64,000 bases of DNA, taken from NCBI GenBank assembly GCA_029204225.1, contig CM055101.1, positions 46,797,906 through 46,861,905 of the forward strand, given 5' to 3'. Within the stretch, counting starts at the first letter, position 1, and every line of letters starts with the position of its first letter. Of this stretch, positions 1 through 10,560 are shown piece by piece. The stretch comes from Diphasiastrum complanatum (lineage: Eukaryota > Streptophyta > Lycopodiopsida > Lycopodiales > Lycopodiaceae). The notes under the pieces are model-generated. The model saw nothing but the letters and a program-made list of their open reading frames with translations, was not told where the DNA came from and did not search any database. Position numbers and translations under genes: made by a program.

Positions 1-1152
1 GCAATAAAGGAAAAACCGGTTGGAAGTAAGAGACATTACTTGGACACTCCTTGGGATACATACTCTCCACGTAGTGTATCACCTGAATCTAAGATACCAA
101 AATGGTATGAAAAGATCATGAAAGATGCAAAGCTAAATCAAACAGGATCTAGCACACAAAGTGAAGTGAGAAGATCAACACGGAAAAGGAAGTCTCCCGA
201 TCGTTATCATGTGAATCATGTCCTAATGACCGACATTTTGAAGTGTCGAGAGCCATCAACCTTTGATGAGGCAAAAGATCACAAAAAGTGGCAAAAGGCA
301 ATGGAAGAAGAGATAGAATCCATCCACAGGCATGATACATGGGAGTTAGTTGATCTACCACTTGGAAAGAAACCCATTGACAAAAAATGGGTATTTAGCA
401 CAATAGCAAAGTATAAGGCACGCCTAGTAGTGAAGGGTTATAAGCGAAGTAAAGGAATTGACTATGAAGAGACATTTGCTCCAGTGGCTAAGTGGACTAC
501 GCTACGTCTTATCATTGCCTTAGCATCTCATTTTGGGTGGAAGATCCATCAAATGGATGTGAAGTCTGCATTTTTGAATGGTGACTTAGAGGAAGAAGTT
601 TACATGGTCCAACCGCAAGGCTTCATGGCAAAAGGGCAAGAACAGAAGGTATGTGAACTACACAAAGCACTTTATGGCCTTAAGCAAGCACCACACGCAT
701 GGTATGGACGCATTGACAGTTACTTTCTTTCTCATGGGTTTGTAAGAACAAATTCAGATCCAAACCTTTATGTTCTTATAAATGATGACAGCATTGCCTT
801 GATTGTACTTTATGTTGATGATATCATTATCACGGGCAATGATGAGAACCTCACTCGTCCTATCAAAGCCAACTTATGCAAGCAATTTGAGATGATAGAT
901 TTAGATCTTATGTAGTATTGCTTGGGTGTCGAAGTATGGCAAACTAGCAGTGATATCAGGTTATGTCAAAACAAGTATGTGGGCGAGATATTGGAGAGAT
1001 TTCACATGACAGAGTGCAAACCTTCCATCACCCCTTGCGAAATTGGTAAGAAATTATCTCGTATTGATGATAGTGCACATGTTGATGCTACACTATTTCG
1101 TCAGCTAGTTGAAAGTTTGATATATCTTACGACTACACCTACTATGCTGTAA
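1..1152 (+). pseudogene. Ty1/copia reverse transcriptase relic (runs off left edge)
   Basis: The reading frame is open from base 1, so the element continues to the left. It encodes a copia-type RNA-dependent DNA polymerase, which copies the element's RNA in virus-like particles. Visible blocks, in order: a linker of the form MEEEIESIHRHDTWELVDLP, KKWVF, KARLVVKGYKR, the first catalytic aspartate in QMDVKSAFLNGDLEEEVYM, ALYGLKQAPHAWY, and the catalytic LYVDDIIITG box near 805-835. An in-frame TAG at 913-915 interrupts the domain. The same frame then continues with LGVEV and the usual TPCE-type region to about 1152, where the frame is lost. The family is clear from motif order; the nonsense codon and the later frameshift show it is dead. 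Confidence 0.93.
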
Positions 1153-1751
1153 GTTTGATTAGCCAATTCATGTCATCACCCACTATGGACCATTGGAAAG
1201 TTGCAAAAAGAATTTTGAAAGATATGTGAAAGGTACACCTAACCTTGGTCTAATCTACAAAAGACAAAGTGTTTCACCTAAGTTGCAAGGTTATGTTGAC
1301 GCTGATTGGGCAGAAAGTATAGATGATAGAAAGTCAACAATAGGTTATGCCTTCAATTTTGGTAGTGGTTGTTTTTCATGGTCTAGCAAGAAGCAAGATA
1401 CTATTTCTCTTTCTTCCACAGAAGCCGAATATAAAACGTTGAGTTCTGCTACCCAGGAGGTTGTTTGGCTACGTAAGTTGTTATGTGAGATTGGCATGAA
1501 GCAGGTAAATTCCACTGTTATTTTCTGTGACAGTCAAAGTGGAATACAATTGGCTAAAAATCCTATCTTTCACGCAAGGACAAAACATATTGAAGTAAAA
1601 TATCACTGTGCGTGAAAAGTTACAATATGAAGATATAAGTATTGTACATTGTTTCATGTTATTACAAGTTGCTGATATATTTACAAAAGCTTTAAGTAAA
1701 GAAAAGTTTGAGACTTTTAGAGCCAAACTTGGCTTAGACCTGGTCATGTAA
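1153..1751 (+). pseudogene. Ty1/copia RNase H domain relic, 3' end of pol
   Basis: This continues the preceding reverse transcriptase. It is the RNase H that removes the RNA template strand. Acidic motifs in copia order are visible: GYVDADWAES, SLSSTEAEYK, FCDSQSGIQLAKNP and HARTKHIEVKYH. A one-base loss near 1610 puts a stop after the HIEVKYH box. In the next frame the normal copia tail, with an ADIFTKALSKEKFE-type motif, runs to a TAA at 1749-1751. A short purine tract at 1834-1844 could be the polypurine tract, but no convincing TG-initiated LTR follows it. Confidence 0.9.
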
Positions 1752-3379
1752 GAAGCCTTTACTTATAATACTATCATGGAGATATGTTCCATGAATAGAG
1801 TAAACTCTAAAATAAGAAGAGACGTTGATCATTGAGGGAGAGAGTTAAAATAGCAATGATCGACTTATACAATGCTTTTTTATTTCGACGGCACCAAGTG
1901 TGCTTAGTTCTAGAGTTATTGGGCCATCTTTCTTTTAGGAGCCCTTTGAGTGTTTTTAAGCAACTTATCTTTGTACTTACGAGTTAGTTGAATATACAGT
2001 TTGAGGAGAGCAATTCTGTGTTCTTGTTGCACTTGACGTTGTGTTGTGGTGATTGATCCGGTCGGGTGTTTAAACTATGTTTTTTCTTAACTATTCTCAG
2101 GGGCCAATTTCATTCAGGGAGGGGAGGGGAGGGCACTCTACCATACATAACCACAACGGAATATAAAAAGATGACAACTGTAATCACCTAGCTATAAGGC
2201 ATACTATTGTAACAAGTTCCCATTTTGATCCTAGAACCTAAATACAAACCACACTGAACAGAAGACCTCCCAGCCAGCACAATTACGTACGGGATTCGAA
2301 GCCTTCAAGAAGCAGCCCTACAGTGAGTACATTGGATTTTATAGCAACAAAACCTTCAGTGGCTGTGGTACATTGAGGCCACAGGTTGAAGTTTTTCAAC
2401 ATGGTGGATCATGAGACTCTATGTCGAACCATCCAATGAGCTAGCCAATACTTCATATAATCAAAGTCTTATTCATATATATTAGAGAGAGAATCAGAAA
2501 GTAAGTCCATTAGGATCCTTTCTAGAATCACTCGAGTTATCGTCTTTGGAAGTTCTTGTACTTTTCATGAAATTTTTTTGGAATAACCCTAAAGCACTAA
2601 TGCATGCAACGTGGAATCGCAATTTCCTCTTTAGAACAAATGGCATGCACCTCTTTCTAGTCACTTTTTTGAGTAACAGTGTTGTTGTACGATGACAATG
2701 ATAGTGTACTTAGAGCAATCCGAAGCTATGAGTTACCCTAAACCCATGATAAGAGATTGTGTTGTATCTAGTGTATGACGTTAACTAGTATTATGAATTT
2801 CAGAAAATTGCATGCATAACCGGATACTATTTTGAATTTCTTTGCTAATTTATAATTGAATCCATACGATGGACTGACAACTTCAGTTAATATGCTACAA
2901 ACGATTGCTTGGAATAGTATTGTTGAAAGAACACACCTACCAACATTAAGTACGTCCATAGACACTGAAATAGGTAACACACCACTGCTGGATATCAACC
3001 AAAAGCCAAAATTGAATTTGGTTGGGTTAGTGTCTTCCCTCTCTAAGCTAAATTTCTGAGAAGCTAGACCAAAGCATACAACTCCAAACTTACTGAAAAG
3101 AACCCAAATAACTAGAGGCACATCCAAATTGGATTTCCAACAAGAATAAAATTTCAATAACAATTGGAAAATTTTTGACATACCGACCTGCACCGTCTTT
3201 CTTGAACTTCACTAAAAATCAGCTCTTTGCAAAATCCAACGATGATTGATCAGGTAGCTAGCAAACAGTAATGCGTTCTGTTGCTTGAAATCCACTCCTG
3301 ATCAGCTTATGCAACCTCTTGTCTGAAATCAAGTCATGCAAGCACTGAGCACTCCTTTAAAAGACGCTAAAGCCCTTTA
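1752..3379. other. no gene seen; former LTR/flank of copia relic
   Basis: No protein family is recognisable on either strand; the open frames here are short. The first 350 bases may be the decayed 3' LTR of the copia element. A G-quadruplex-type run lies at 2117-2133. Confidence 0.5.
2117..2133 (+). other. G-quadruplex-type motif
   Basis: Four G-runs of 3, 4, 4 and 3 bases are separated by single A residues, a strict intrastrand quadruplex pattern with 1-nt loops. No gene is close enough to assign a function. Confidence 0.6.
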
Positions 3380-3838
3380 AAAACACCTTGTGACATCAAT
3401 CAGAGGAAGAGCAGGAGAGAAGGCAGGCAGAAGAGGAATAGGAGCAGAGAAAGCAGCATGCAAGAGAAGAGCAAGAGAGAATGGGAGAGACACACTAGAC
3501 TTGCCTGTATTTCAAAAGGTGTTGATCATGAGCAGAGAGCAGAGATGAAATATACCATTTTTCAGCCAGCAATGATAGCTTGCAAGCAGGAGGCCCAAGG
3601 ATGTGAGCAGGACCAAGACTAAGAAGCTGAGGATGAGAGCAAGCGACCTGCAGGAGAGAATCAGCGAGAGTGAAGCTGATCCTGATCGCAGCAGAAGAAG
3701 CTGATCGCAACAGCAGAGAAGCAACGATGATCAGAGAAGCAATGATGATCGCAGCAGCAGAGAAGCAAAGAAGCAAGGAGTAATTACAGCAGCAGACAAG
3801 CAGCGAGCAGAGCGAGGAGAATTGCGAGGGAGGAGAGC
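3380..3838. repeat. purine-rich GCAGAGAAG-type degenerate repeat tract
   Basis: Words such as GAAGCA, GCAGAGA and GATGATC recur for about 450 bp on the plus strand. It reads as simple-sequence-derived DNA, not as a gene. The serine/leucine-rich minus-strand frames here are a by-product of the repeat. Confidence 0.55.
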
Positions 3839-3864
3839 GGGGGGGGGGGGGGGGGGGGGGGGGG
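3839..3864 (+). repeat. poly-G tract (26 G)
   Basis: An uninterrupted run of 26 G. A second run of 13 G lies at 3981-3993, followed by A and six more G. Homopolymers of G this long are rare in plant DNA and are error-prone to sequence. Confidence 0.85.
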
Positions 3865-3980
3865 TTCGTTGCTGGCTGTGGCAGTGGACATACATGGCCC
3901 AGGCCCGCCCACCTACCATTGCTTTTTTTTTGGTAGGGGGTTTTGCTTTTTTGCCCTATTTGGGAACCAAGACAATAAAT

Positions 3981-4440
3981 GGGGGGGGGGGGGAGGGGGG
4001 ATTGGCGACGGGACGCTGCGCTCCCAAGGAGTGCCTCGGGACACCTTGCTCAGGAAACATCATGTCCCCAAATGGAGTGGCAGGGGTGTCGAGGTGCCGG
4101 GATGGACCGGGGGGAGGGCCCAATTTGCGTGGCGCTGGACGTTAAGGGATTGGCACCGGAACGAATTTTGGAAGTCCCGAGTGGCCAAGTCATATGGGGA
4201 AAGGCAGCTCGCAAACGCCGCCCGAAGAAGGCATTCGGGAAACATATGCTAAGCCTAGCCCAAGCCACCCAAAGAAGGCATTCGAGAAAACATTCGAAGG
4301 CGACGCGCGTGGCGATGATCGACAACTTCGCCCAAATCATTGCCTTGAAAAAGAGGAGGTCATGGGCGGGAAAGGTGCGGCGGTGTTAATGGAAAACATG
4401 TCATGGGGCCCTGGGAAAGAAAAGTGGTAGAGGGTGCGGC
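3981..4440. other. GC-rich island with poly-G start, no recognisable gene
   Basis: The segment is much richer in G+C and CpG than its surroundings, which produces overlapping open frames on both strands; none resembles a known family. Two related copies of a GAAGAAGGCATTCG-type word sit near 4223 and 4273. It could be the LTR of a GC-rich element or a methylation-poor island. Confidence 0.4.
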
Positions 4441-4821
4441 ACCCGGACTTCCCGGGAGGTCACCCATGTAGAGTGAAGGAACACTATTGCAAACTAGAGA
4501 GTACCAGTATGGAATATTTGAAGGAAATATAATTTAATTTGAACTGAGCTGAATAAGTGTGAAAAAAGCACTTAACAATAAGCTTTGACTCTTAATACTA
4601 AGTCAATATGTATTCCACAATGTGGAAATTTTATTGACTTGGCACTAAAATCATTGCAAAAATGGTATCTCATGAATTGCTTTAAGACAAGTATAGAGGA
4701 CAAAATTGAGTGTAGAGAAAATTGCAACACCTCAAATCAATTAAGAGACCCGAGCTCAAATCCCAGCAGCCACACCATATTGGATTAATTTCAAAAGAAA
4801 TAAAAAGATCCGAGAGAACAA

Positions 4822-4823
<2 letters not shown>

Positions 4824-4883
<60 letters not shown>
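4824..4883 (+). repeat. (GA)30 microsatellite
   Basis: A perfect dinucleotide GA run of 60 bp. Confidence 0.97.
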
Positions 4884-4886
<3 letters not shown>

Positions 4887-4959
4887 ATAGTTTGTATAAG
4901 TACATAGTGTATTAATATTGAGAATGAGGGCATGTTGCCCATACACAGAATGAGAGAGA

Positions 4960-5275
4960 TGAGGTGATGACGTTTGAAAGAGTGTCATTTTGGGACCCAC
5001 AGCTCTTCATAGTAACTACTCATTTCTATTGGAATGCATCGCTTCACCATTCTATATTTGCAGATAAGATGTCCTTATTATTCCTCCTATGTCTACAGAC
5101 AAGAGGTTCTTGGCAAATTGTCCACACTCCAAGTGCAGAGGTTCTTGAACGAGGACCTATTGTCTGGTTCTTGGCATGATACATACATGTAGTATAGAAG
5201 CTTCATCTGTTTTTCATATAGGGGCAATAGAGTTGCCCCTTTGTACTGTGGTTCTATTATTCAATACAGAAGAGT
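4960..5275 (+). mobile_element. putative copia LTR 3' part
   Basis: The stretch ends directly before TGTATCAGGGC at 5276-5286, close to the TGGTATCAGAGC initiator tRNA-Met primer site used by copia elements. A 7-bp-stem hairpin (GGGGCAA/TTGCCCC) lies at 5221-5239, and an A/T-rich TATTCAATACA end follows. No second LTR copy was found, so this is tentative. Confidence 0.3.
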
Positions 5276-5743
5276 TGTATCAGGGCTTGAGCTCTCCGAG
5301 AATCCCCAATGTTGTGTGTTTTGTGCTTTGTTACACTAGCAGTGCTATTTGCGTTCTTGAATCTGTCTACATATTATCTTTTCGGTCTTGGTCTCTTGAT
5401 ATTTCTGTACTCCTTGTCATGTATTTTTTGTTCATACAGTATAGACAATGGTGCTTTCATAGCTTAGCTCTAGATCAATTGTGGCTTTATTCGTAACTAC
5501 ACCGGTAAACTCACTGGATACAAGCACCCGATCCCAAACACCATCAGGATCCGTTCCAGTTGTTACCTCACCCCCTCATGCCCAGAACACATAGGCAATA
5601 CTTTCAGAGGAGGGAGAAAGGGAGTAGCCTGCAACAACACAAGCTGAACACATGATTGTAGCTGACTCCACTCATGATGACAAAGCTAAAGAGACTGAAG
5701 CAGCCAATCCTGACCAAGAAACAAGAAAAGATCAAGATCAAGG
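5276..5743 (+). other. copia leader/gag remnant, tentative
   Basis: The sequence follows the primer-site-like motif. One frame gives a serine/threonine- and charge-rich stretch (KAKETEAANPDQETRKDQDQ), as seen in leaders of some copia gag genes. No zinc knuckle is visible. It is cut short by the 257-bp repeat. Confidence 0.25.
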
Positions 5744-6000
5744 TGGAACCTGTGGGGATAGACGGGACGCCGAACGGATTGACGGGTAGCTCGAGACCTT
5801 CGTCCGAAGTTTTGCCCAGAAAAAGTTTTCAAGGACACTTGACCGGTCGGGACCTGGAATGGGTCGAACTTGTTCGGAGTGGCCCGAAATGCTGTGGAAA
5901 TGCTTGTGGGCCCCATACTGACCAGACGGATCCAGCTTGACATGATTATGACGTCCTTTGGTCAAAATGACCATTGGTCCCGGCGATAGCACAGTTAGGG
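5744..6000 (+). repeat. 257-bp direct repeat, copy 1
   Basis: This matches 6106-6362 over its full length with no insertions or deletions that I can see, at roughly 85-90% identity. It is GC-richer than its neighbours. It contains a small hairpin, TGGTCA/TGACCA with a 3-nt loop, at 5959-5973, which is conserved in copy 2. Confidence 0.9.
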
Positions 6001-6105
6001 CACACAAAAAATGACTACTTTTGTTGGTTTCCGTCCAAAGGCCCAGTTTCTCCGAACGAGGCCCGTTTCACATACAGTAAGTTTCAACCTGTGGGCAACG
6101 TTGAG

Positions 6106-6362
6106 TGGAACTTGTGGGGATAGACGGGACGCCGAACAGATTGACGGGTAGCTCGAGACCTCCGTTCGAAGTTTCGCCCATAAAAAGTCTTCAGGGACAC
6201 TTGACCGGTCGGAACCTGGAATGGGTCGAACTTGTCCAGAGTGGCCCGAAATACTGTGGAAAGGCTCGTGGGCCCCATACTAACCAGACGGATCTAGCTC
6301 AGCGTGATTCCGACGTCGTTTGGTCAAAATGACCATTGGTTCTGGAGATAGCACAGTTAGGG
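6106..6362 (+). repeat. 257-bp direct repeat, copy 2
   Basis: The second copy has a period of 362 bp; the 105-bp spacer between copies is unrelated. It lies immediately 5' of the CACTA-type coding relic, so the pair could belong to that element's promoter or subterminal region. Confidence 0.9.
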
Positions 6363-6397
6363 AACACTCTCGGAGGTCACTCCATGCAAGATGAAAA

Positions 6398-7705
6398 TTG
6401 GAAGGTAAGATTTTGCACCAACTACATCCATCTGCTCCATTATTGTGGCATGATGAGGAAGCCGAAGAGGTTACTAGTGAAAAACCTCAAGGGATGGGAA
6501 AGGTCCATAGGTTGGCACCCTTCCAACGAAAAAAAATTTCTACATTCATGCTTTATAATTGTGGAGTTATGGATAAATGGTTAGACCTATATGGAGAAGA
6601 GAAAAAAGAGAGGGCCTTGTCTAGAAAGCGCCAACCACAGAATAGAGGTAGACACATGGCCTCAAGTTCACATGATCTTGAGCCATTGCCCAAGCAACAC
6701 ACTATAGAGTGGATGCATGACACACTAAACAAAGCAACAAAAGAGGGACAAAAAATATCAAATGCAGAATGGGACTTTCCAAGAGGATGCGAATGGAAGG
6801 TATTATTCTTTAGATACTTTATTATTAGAACATTCTTGTTTATAACAAATATTTGTTTAATCATTTTAAAACACCATGTTCATTCACAGTGATTATTTAT
6901 GAGATTCATGTTTGTCATGTGGCAGTGCAAAATGTATAATGCTATATGGGCTTTTGGTTTTCACTTTCATGTTGAAAGGATTGATAACAAGAGGCACACA
7001 CACGATTGTGGTGTAATAGCATCTTTCCAACAAGAAAGTCAAAGCAGTGCACGAGATCAGAATCCCATCTCAGGAGATATAGAATACGTAGGAACTATAC
7101 AAAATATTTATGATGTGTCATTTGGTGAAAGTGGACACTATTTTTTATTTGATGTAAAATGGTTCAAGGTAGTTTGTAGAGGGCCAAATGCAACCGTAAA
7201 ATCAGATCCAAGTGGATTTTTTGCGATTGATTCATCAAAAACATTGAGCATGGAGTCCTTTGACACATTGGTGTTGCCTCGTCACTGTGAGTAGGCGCAC
7301 ATGCTATGCTATAATGTTTTTCATTTTATTGCAAGTGACTTCAGTATTTGAGTTTCCGGTATGTTCTAAAATAGTGATTTTTGTAGGTGTTTTTTCAACC
7401 AGATCGACTAAACAAGGTTTGTAGCTCAAGTTGAACCATGTTCACGACGAGTATTTGAGGGTGCAAATGTTGAGAATGAAATGGAAAACCTTCATTTTAA
7501 CTATGAGATTGAGCTACCTAGAGATGTAATAAATCGTCAAACCATACTTGAAGCACCCACTTCCATAGATGTTGAGAATATAAATTCTAATAGTCAGGAT
7601 GATGAAATAATTTTTGAAACTGAGAGTGATGATGAAAATCATCTAAGAGGAGATGAATTGCAAGATGTTGTCGCTGATGAAATTGATTCTTGTAATTCTA
7701 AATAA
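6398..7705 (+). pseudogene. CACTA (En/Spm)-type element ORF with DUF4216-like domain
   Basis: Exon-like blocks on one strand match the C-terminal part of CACTA transposase ORFs. The first (to about 6797) has LAPFQRKKISTFMLYNC followed by WLDLYGEEKKER, like the segment before DUF4216. After an apparent intron, a block from about 6925 gives FHFHVERIDNKRHTHDCGVI, then YVGTIQNIYDVSF and YFLFDVKWFK, the recognisable DUF4216 signature (RFHTK..R..KTQNSGV, then YYG.L.EI..L and F.C.W). A third block after a GTAG acceptor near 7387 gives VFFQPDRLN, then VAQVEPCSRRVFE in another frame, ending in an acidic tail and TAA at 7703-7705. At least one frameshift breaks the third block. The role of DUF4216 is unknown; it is a standard companion of CACTA transposases. 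Confidence 0.7.
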
Positions 7706-7975
7706 AAATTGATTATTGCAATTCTGAATGAAATTGATTCTTGCAATGCTTTCAAATGATTGTTATTTAGCCAAAATAGAGTCTCATTTATGGTCAAGTA
7801 AGTGAAAAGAATAGACATAGTTTGACTTCAATCCCATTTTTTTGGAGATAATGTCGGTGAAGATAGATGTACGGCTTCATGTTCCAAGAAAATTCTTATT
7901 TTTTAACAAATGCTGCAAAGGTAGTAAATCACTAAAAGCATGTGAGTTAATGAAATCACCACCACAAACTATGAC
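7706..7975. other. no gene seen between CACTA relic and copia scrap
   Basis: AT-rich, with partial repetition of the word coding for the end of the CACTA ORF (GAAATTGATTCTTG appears near 7678 and 7730). Nothing else is recognisable. Confidence 0.4.
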
Positions 7976-8150
7976 AAAATCAAGTGTTTCATCATAGTAA
8001 ATCCCCTTGAATTGAGCATATCCCTTGGCAACTAGTCTTGTTTTATAATTGTTCACACTACCATCTTGATTAAGCTTGATCTTAAAGACCCATTTGCAAA
8101 CAGTCTTGTATTTGAGCATTGATGTTTGCATTTGGGATCTGATACCATGT
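7976..8150 (-). pseudogene. Ty1/copia reverse transcriptase fragment next to a PBS
   Basis: The minus strand encodes CKWVFKIKLNQDGSVNNYKT, RLVAKGYAQFKGI and YDETLDFV, the start of a copia RT domain. Immediately 5' of it on the minus strand is a TGGTATCAGATCC primer-site sequence (plus-strand 8134-8148). Gag and integrase are therefore missing and the RT is fused to the leader, an internal-deletion derivative. A TATA-like TATAAAATA on the minus strand near 8215-8225 suits the LTR promoter that would lie further right. Confidence 0.75.
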
Positions 8151-8333
8151 TAAAATCGAAGGTTATGAACCTCATTTGGATACTAAAACCTTGAAAAAGG
8201 ATCAAAGGTTTCACTTATATTTTATAGATAAAAAACTAGCACACAATTCAACCTATTTTTCATCTAATTGGCAAAGGCTTTTGAACACCACAATAAAACT
8301 AGAAATAATTGATCTTCACATCCTGTCACACAC

Positions 8334-9833
8334 GTGGAAAGTATAATACTTTGTTCAGATTCAGATCCATTATGCATCCAAAGCCTTACTGACACAAATG
8401 TGATGGCAATTCAGGACATGATTTTGAAGGGTAAGATCTTATTGAAAAAGGATAGATATTACAAAGGGCATAAAGACATGAAAGAGGTGGCCCTTAATTG
8501 CAAATATACTCAGACGTTGCCGGATGGAATTACAACTTTTATGCGAACTCTAAGTAGATACTACCATATCAAGGCATAAAAGATAAATATGGGATATCAT
8601 GACATAGTTTTGATAATATGTTTAGTTGGTCTAAAGAGTGGCTAAAAACGAGCATCAACAAATCCAAGAAAAAAGTTGAACTACCTACTCCAGTACAAAA
8701 CGAGTTGCGAATGGCATTCGGAAGGATTAGTGGCATCAAAACAGATGTTTTTACTTTGCCATGGAAAATAGTTAATGTTGGCTTGGAAGCAGAGACAATT
8801 ATTGAGATTGTGTCTACCATTGGAGGTGATAACGAGATAGGATTGGTCATATTGGACACGACTTCAAGAAAGGATGCGTGGAGTATAGAAGGGTATACAA
8901 GAATATTTGAATGCATTGCAAATGTGCATGTAGGAAATTCATATGTTTTTGTTGCTCTCGTAGATTATGTAAATTCTTTTGGTCAGTTGATGAAATTTTT
9001 AAAAGATATTTAGGGGACAGTGGACTTACATTATAGATTGTATACAAAGGAACTGACAGGAGCAAAAGGGTGATAAAAGGACATGACCTTGCGGTGGTTG
9101 TTGCTCGCATTTCAAAGCTGGACAAAAATAAATATTCTGAAGGGCTAATTATAGAATCACAACCTAATATTTGCTTTCGCGAGAGCTCAAATGCAATTGA
9201 GAATTAATATTCCAAACTACAGGGAGATGAAGTTTTGAGCAAAAAAACCAAAAGGTTTCTGCTCCAATAAGTTATGAGATCTGTGGTTTCAAAGGAGGCA
9301 ACATAAGTGTTTTTCCTAAAAATTGCATGTTTTTTAGAGACATCATTGTTTCATTTTGCCACCACGCAAAAATTGTAGTTGATGCATACGCATGAGGGTA
9401 CACCATGAGAGAAGCCTTGCAACAAAATATGCAAACGATCGTCTTGGTGTGTAACAATGAAGAGAAATGTTTATTGGAGGCTTATTGCTCAACTATGGTG
9501 ACTATGATACCCAGTTTAGCCAAAAACATGGAGGCCATTAATGATGGAAGAAAAAACATAGACCATCAACAATCGAGTGATAAGGTGGCCAATTCCTCAA
9601 TTGCACCTACGAGTCTTTTAGAAAACATAAATTTGGATGATATTCAACAAACACAAGAAGATGACGAAGAAAATACTTTGATAAAAAGTATTCCCGACCA
9701 TGAACTCCTGCTTACAGGTTTCCAAGAAGAACAAATGCCACCAAATGACGAGAGTGCACATCTTGATGGTACGAGAGGAAAAGAGCATGTTGAGGATTCT
9801 ATCGCCACAACTGTTAAACACTTTGGTATTTAG
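8334..9833 (+). pseudogene. beta-class N6-adenine/N4-cytosine DNA methyltransferase-like protein, broken
   Basis: Several plus-strand frames together give one protein. Block 1 (8334-8579) is not recognised. Block 2 (8618-9010) contains IGLVILDTTSRKDAW, matching motif IV of the N6_N4_Mtase family (the (D/S)PP(Y/W) catalytic loop) with DPP changed to DTT, then VGNSYVFVALVD and a helix. Block 3 (about 9056-9200, another frame) has KRVIKGHDLAVVVARISK, like the family's RF..GHEYI.V..K segment. Block 4 (about 9267-9530) has FFRDIIVSFCHHAKIVVDAY, then GYTMREALQQ and TIVLVCNNEEKCLLEAY, matching motifs X, I (DPFAGSGTT) and II. The order IV before I defines the beta class. At least two internal stops and two frameshifts occur, and both key motifs are altered. 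A hydrophilic C-terminal tail ends at TAG 9831-9833. The fold assignment rests on motif order; substrate and activity cannot be inferred. Confidence 0.55.
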
Positions 9834-10340
9834 AAAAAGTTTTGTACAAACTTTTAAATTAAGAGCAAAGTGATATGTTTCACAAGAAACATTTTTTACA
9901 AGCATAATTTGGAATTTGTTTTTTTTAATTTGGATCTTGTGATGATTTTTCTTTTTATAAATTAAAAACAATATTTTGAATTCAAATATTATTTTGCTCA
10001 TGTTGTACAGTTGGTTTGAAGACAATAAATTTTGAAGAATATATGCCATCAAATAACGAGAGTGCGCATCTTGATGGTAGAAAAAGAATATTTTAGTAAG
10101 AGAAAAGCTTAATAATGCGGTACTTAGGACATGTCAATTTCGGTACCAAATTTGAAAACCTAATTACAATTATGCATTTGACGAGAAAAGCACTTTTGAC
10201 AAGCATGTTGTGAATTTCTTTTTTGACAATTTTGCCATAATCTTTCTTTTAAATAATTATAAAACAATATTATTAATTGAATTGTTTCGTTACTTTTGTT
10301 GTATAGTTGGTTTGATGACAATGAATTTTGCAGACGAGTT
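9734..10340 (+). repeat. two-unit degenerate tandem repeat of about 300 bp
   Basis: The end of the methyltransferase-like ORF (encoding MPPNDESAHLDG, from 9734) recurs at 10,043 (MPSNNESAHLDG). The acceptor-like block TTGTACAGTTGGTTTGA at 10,003 recurs at about 10,300 as TTGTATAGTTGGTTTGA. The unit is about 300 bp and looks like a duplicated intron-plus-exon. Confidence 0.6.
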
Positions 10341-10560
10341 TCAATCTCCAGAAAAACAACAAGAGGAAAGTTTCTATTAACTAATGCATTTAAGTCTGTA
10401 TATATATTTTTTGCTTTATGCAAATGATATTTTTAGTTCATGTTAATATTGTCATTGGATAATTATGTGCCGGCTAACATGAATGTACGTTTCTTTTACT
10501 ATAAGAGTGTTTTTTGATTAGTTTAATTTTTTTTTTTCTCTTTCAGGTGGTAAAGCCATC
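10341..10560. other. no gene seen; AT-rich
   Basis: AT-rich DNA ending in a pyrimidine run and CAG at about 10,547, which resembles a splice acceptor. It precedes the next copia relic. Confidence 0.3.

Noticed and set aside
3822..4430. Five overlapping frames on both strands in GC-rich DNA
   Set aside because: GC-rich sequence has few stops; none of the frames shows a family motif and they contradict each other.
8334..9833. Naming the methyltransferase-like relic as an N4-cytosine enzyme of the liverwort type
   Set aside because: Both key motifs are altered and N4 versus N6 cannot be told apart from these remnants.
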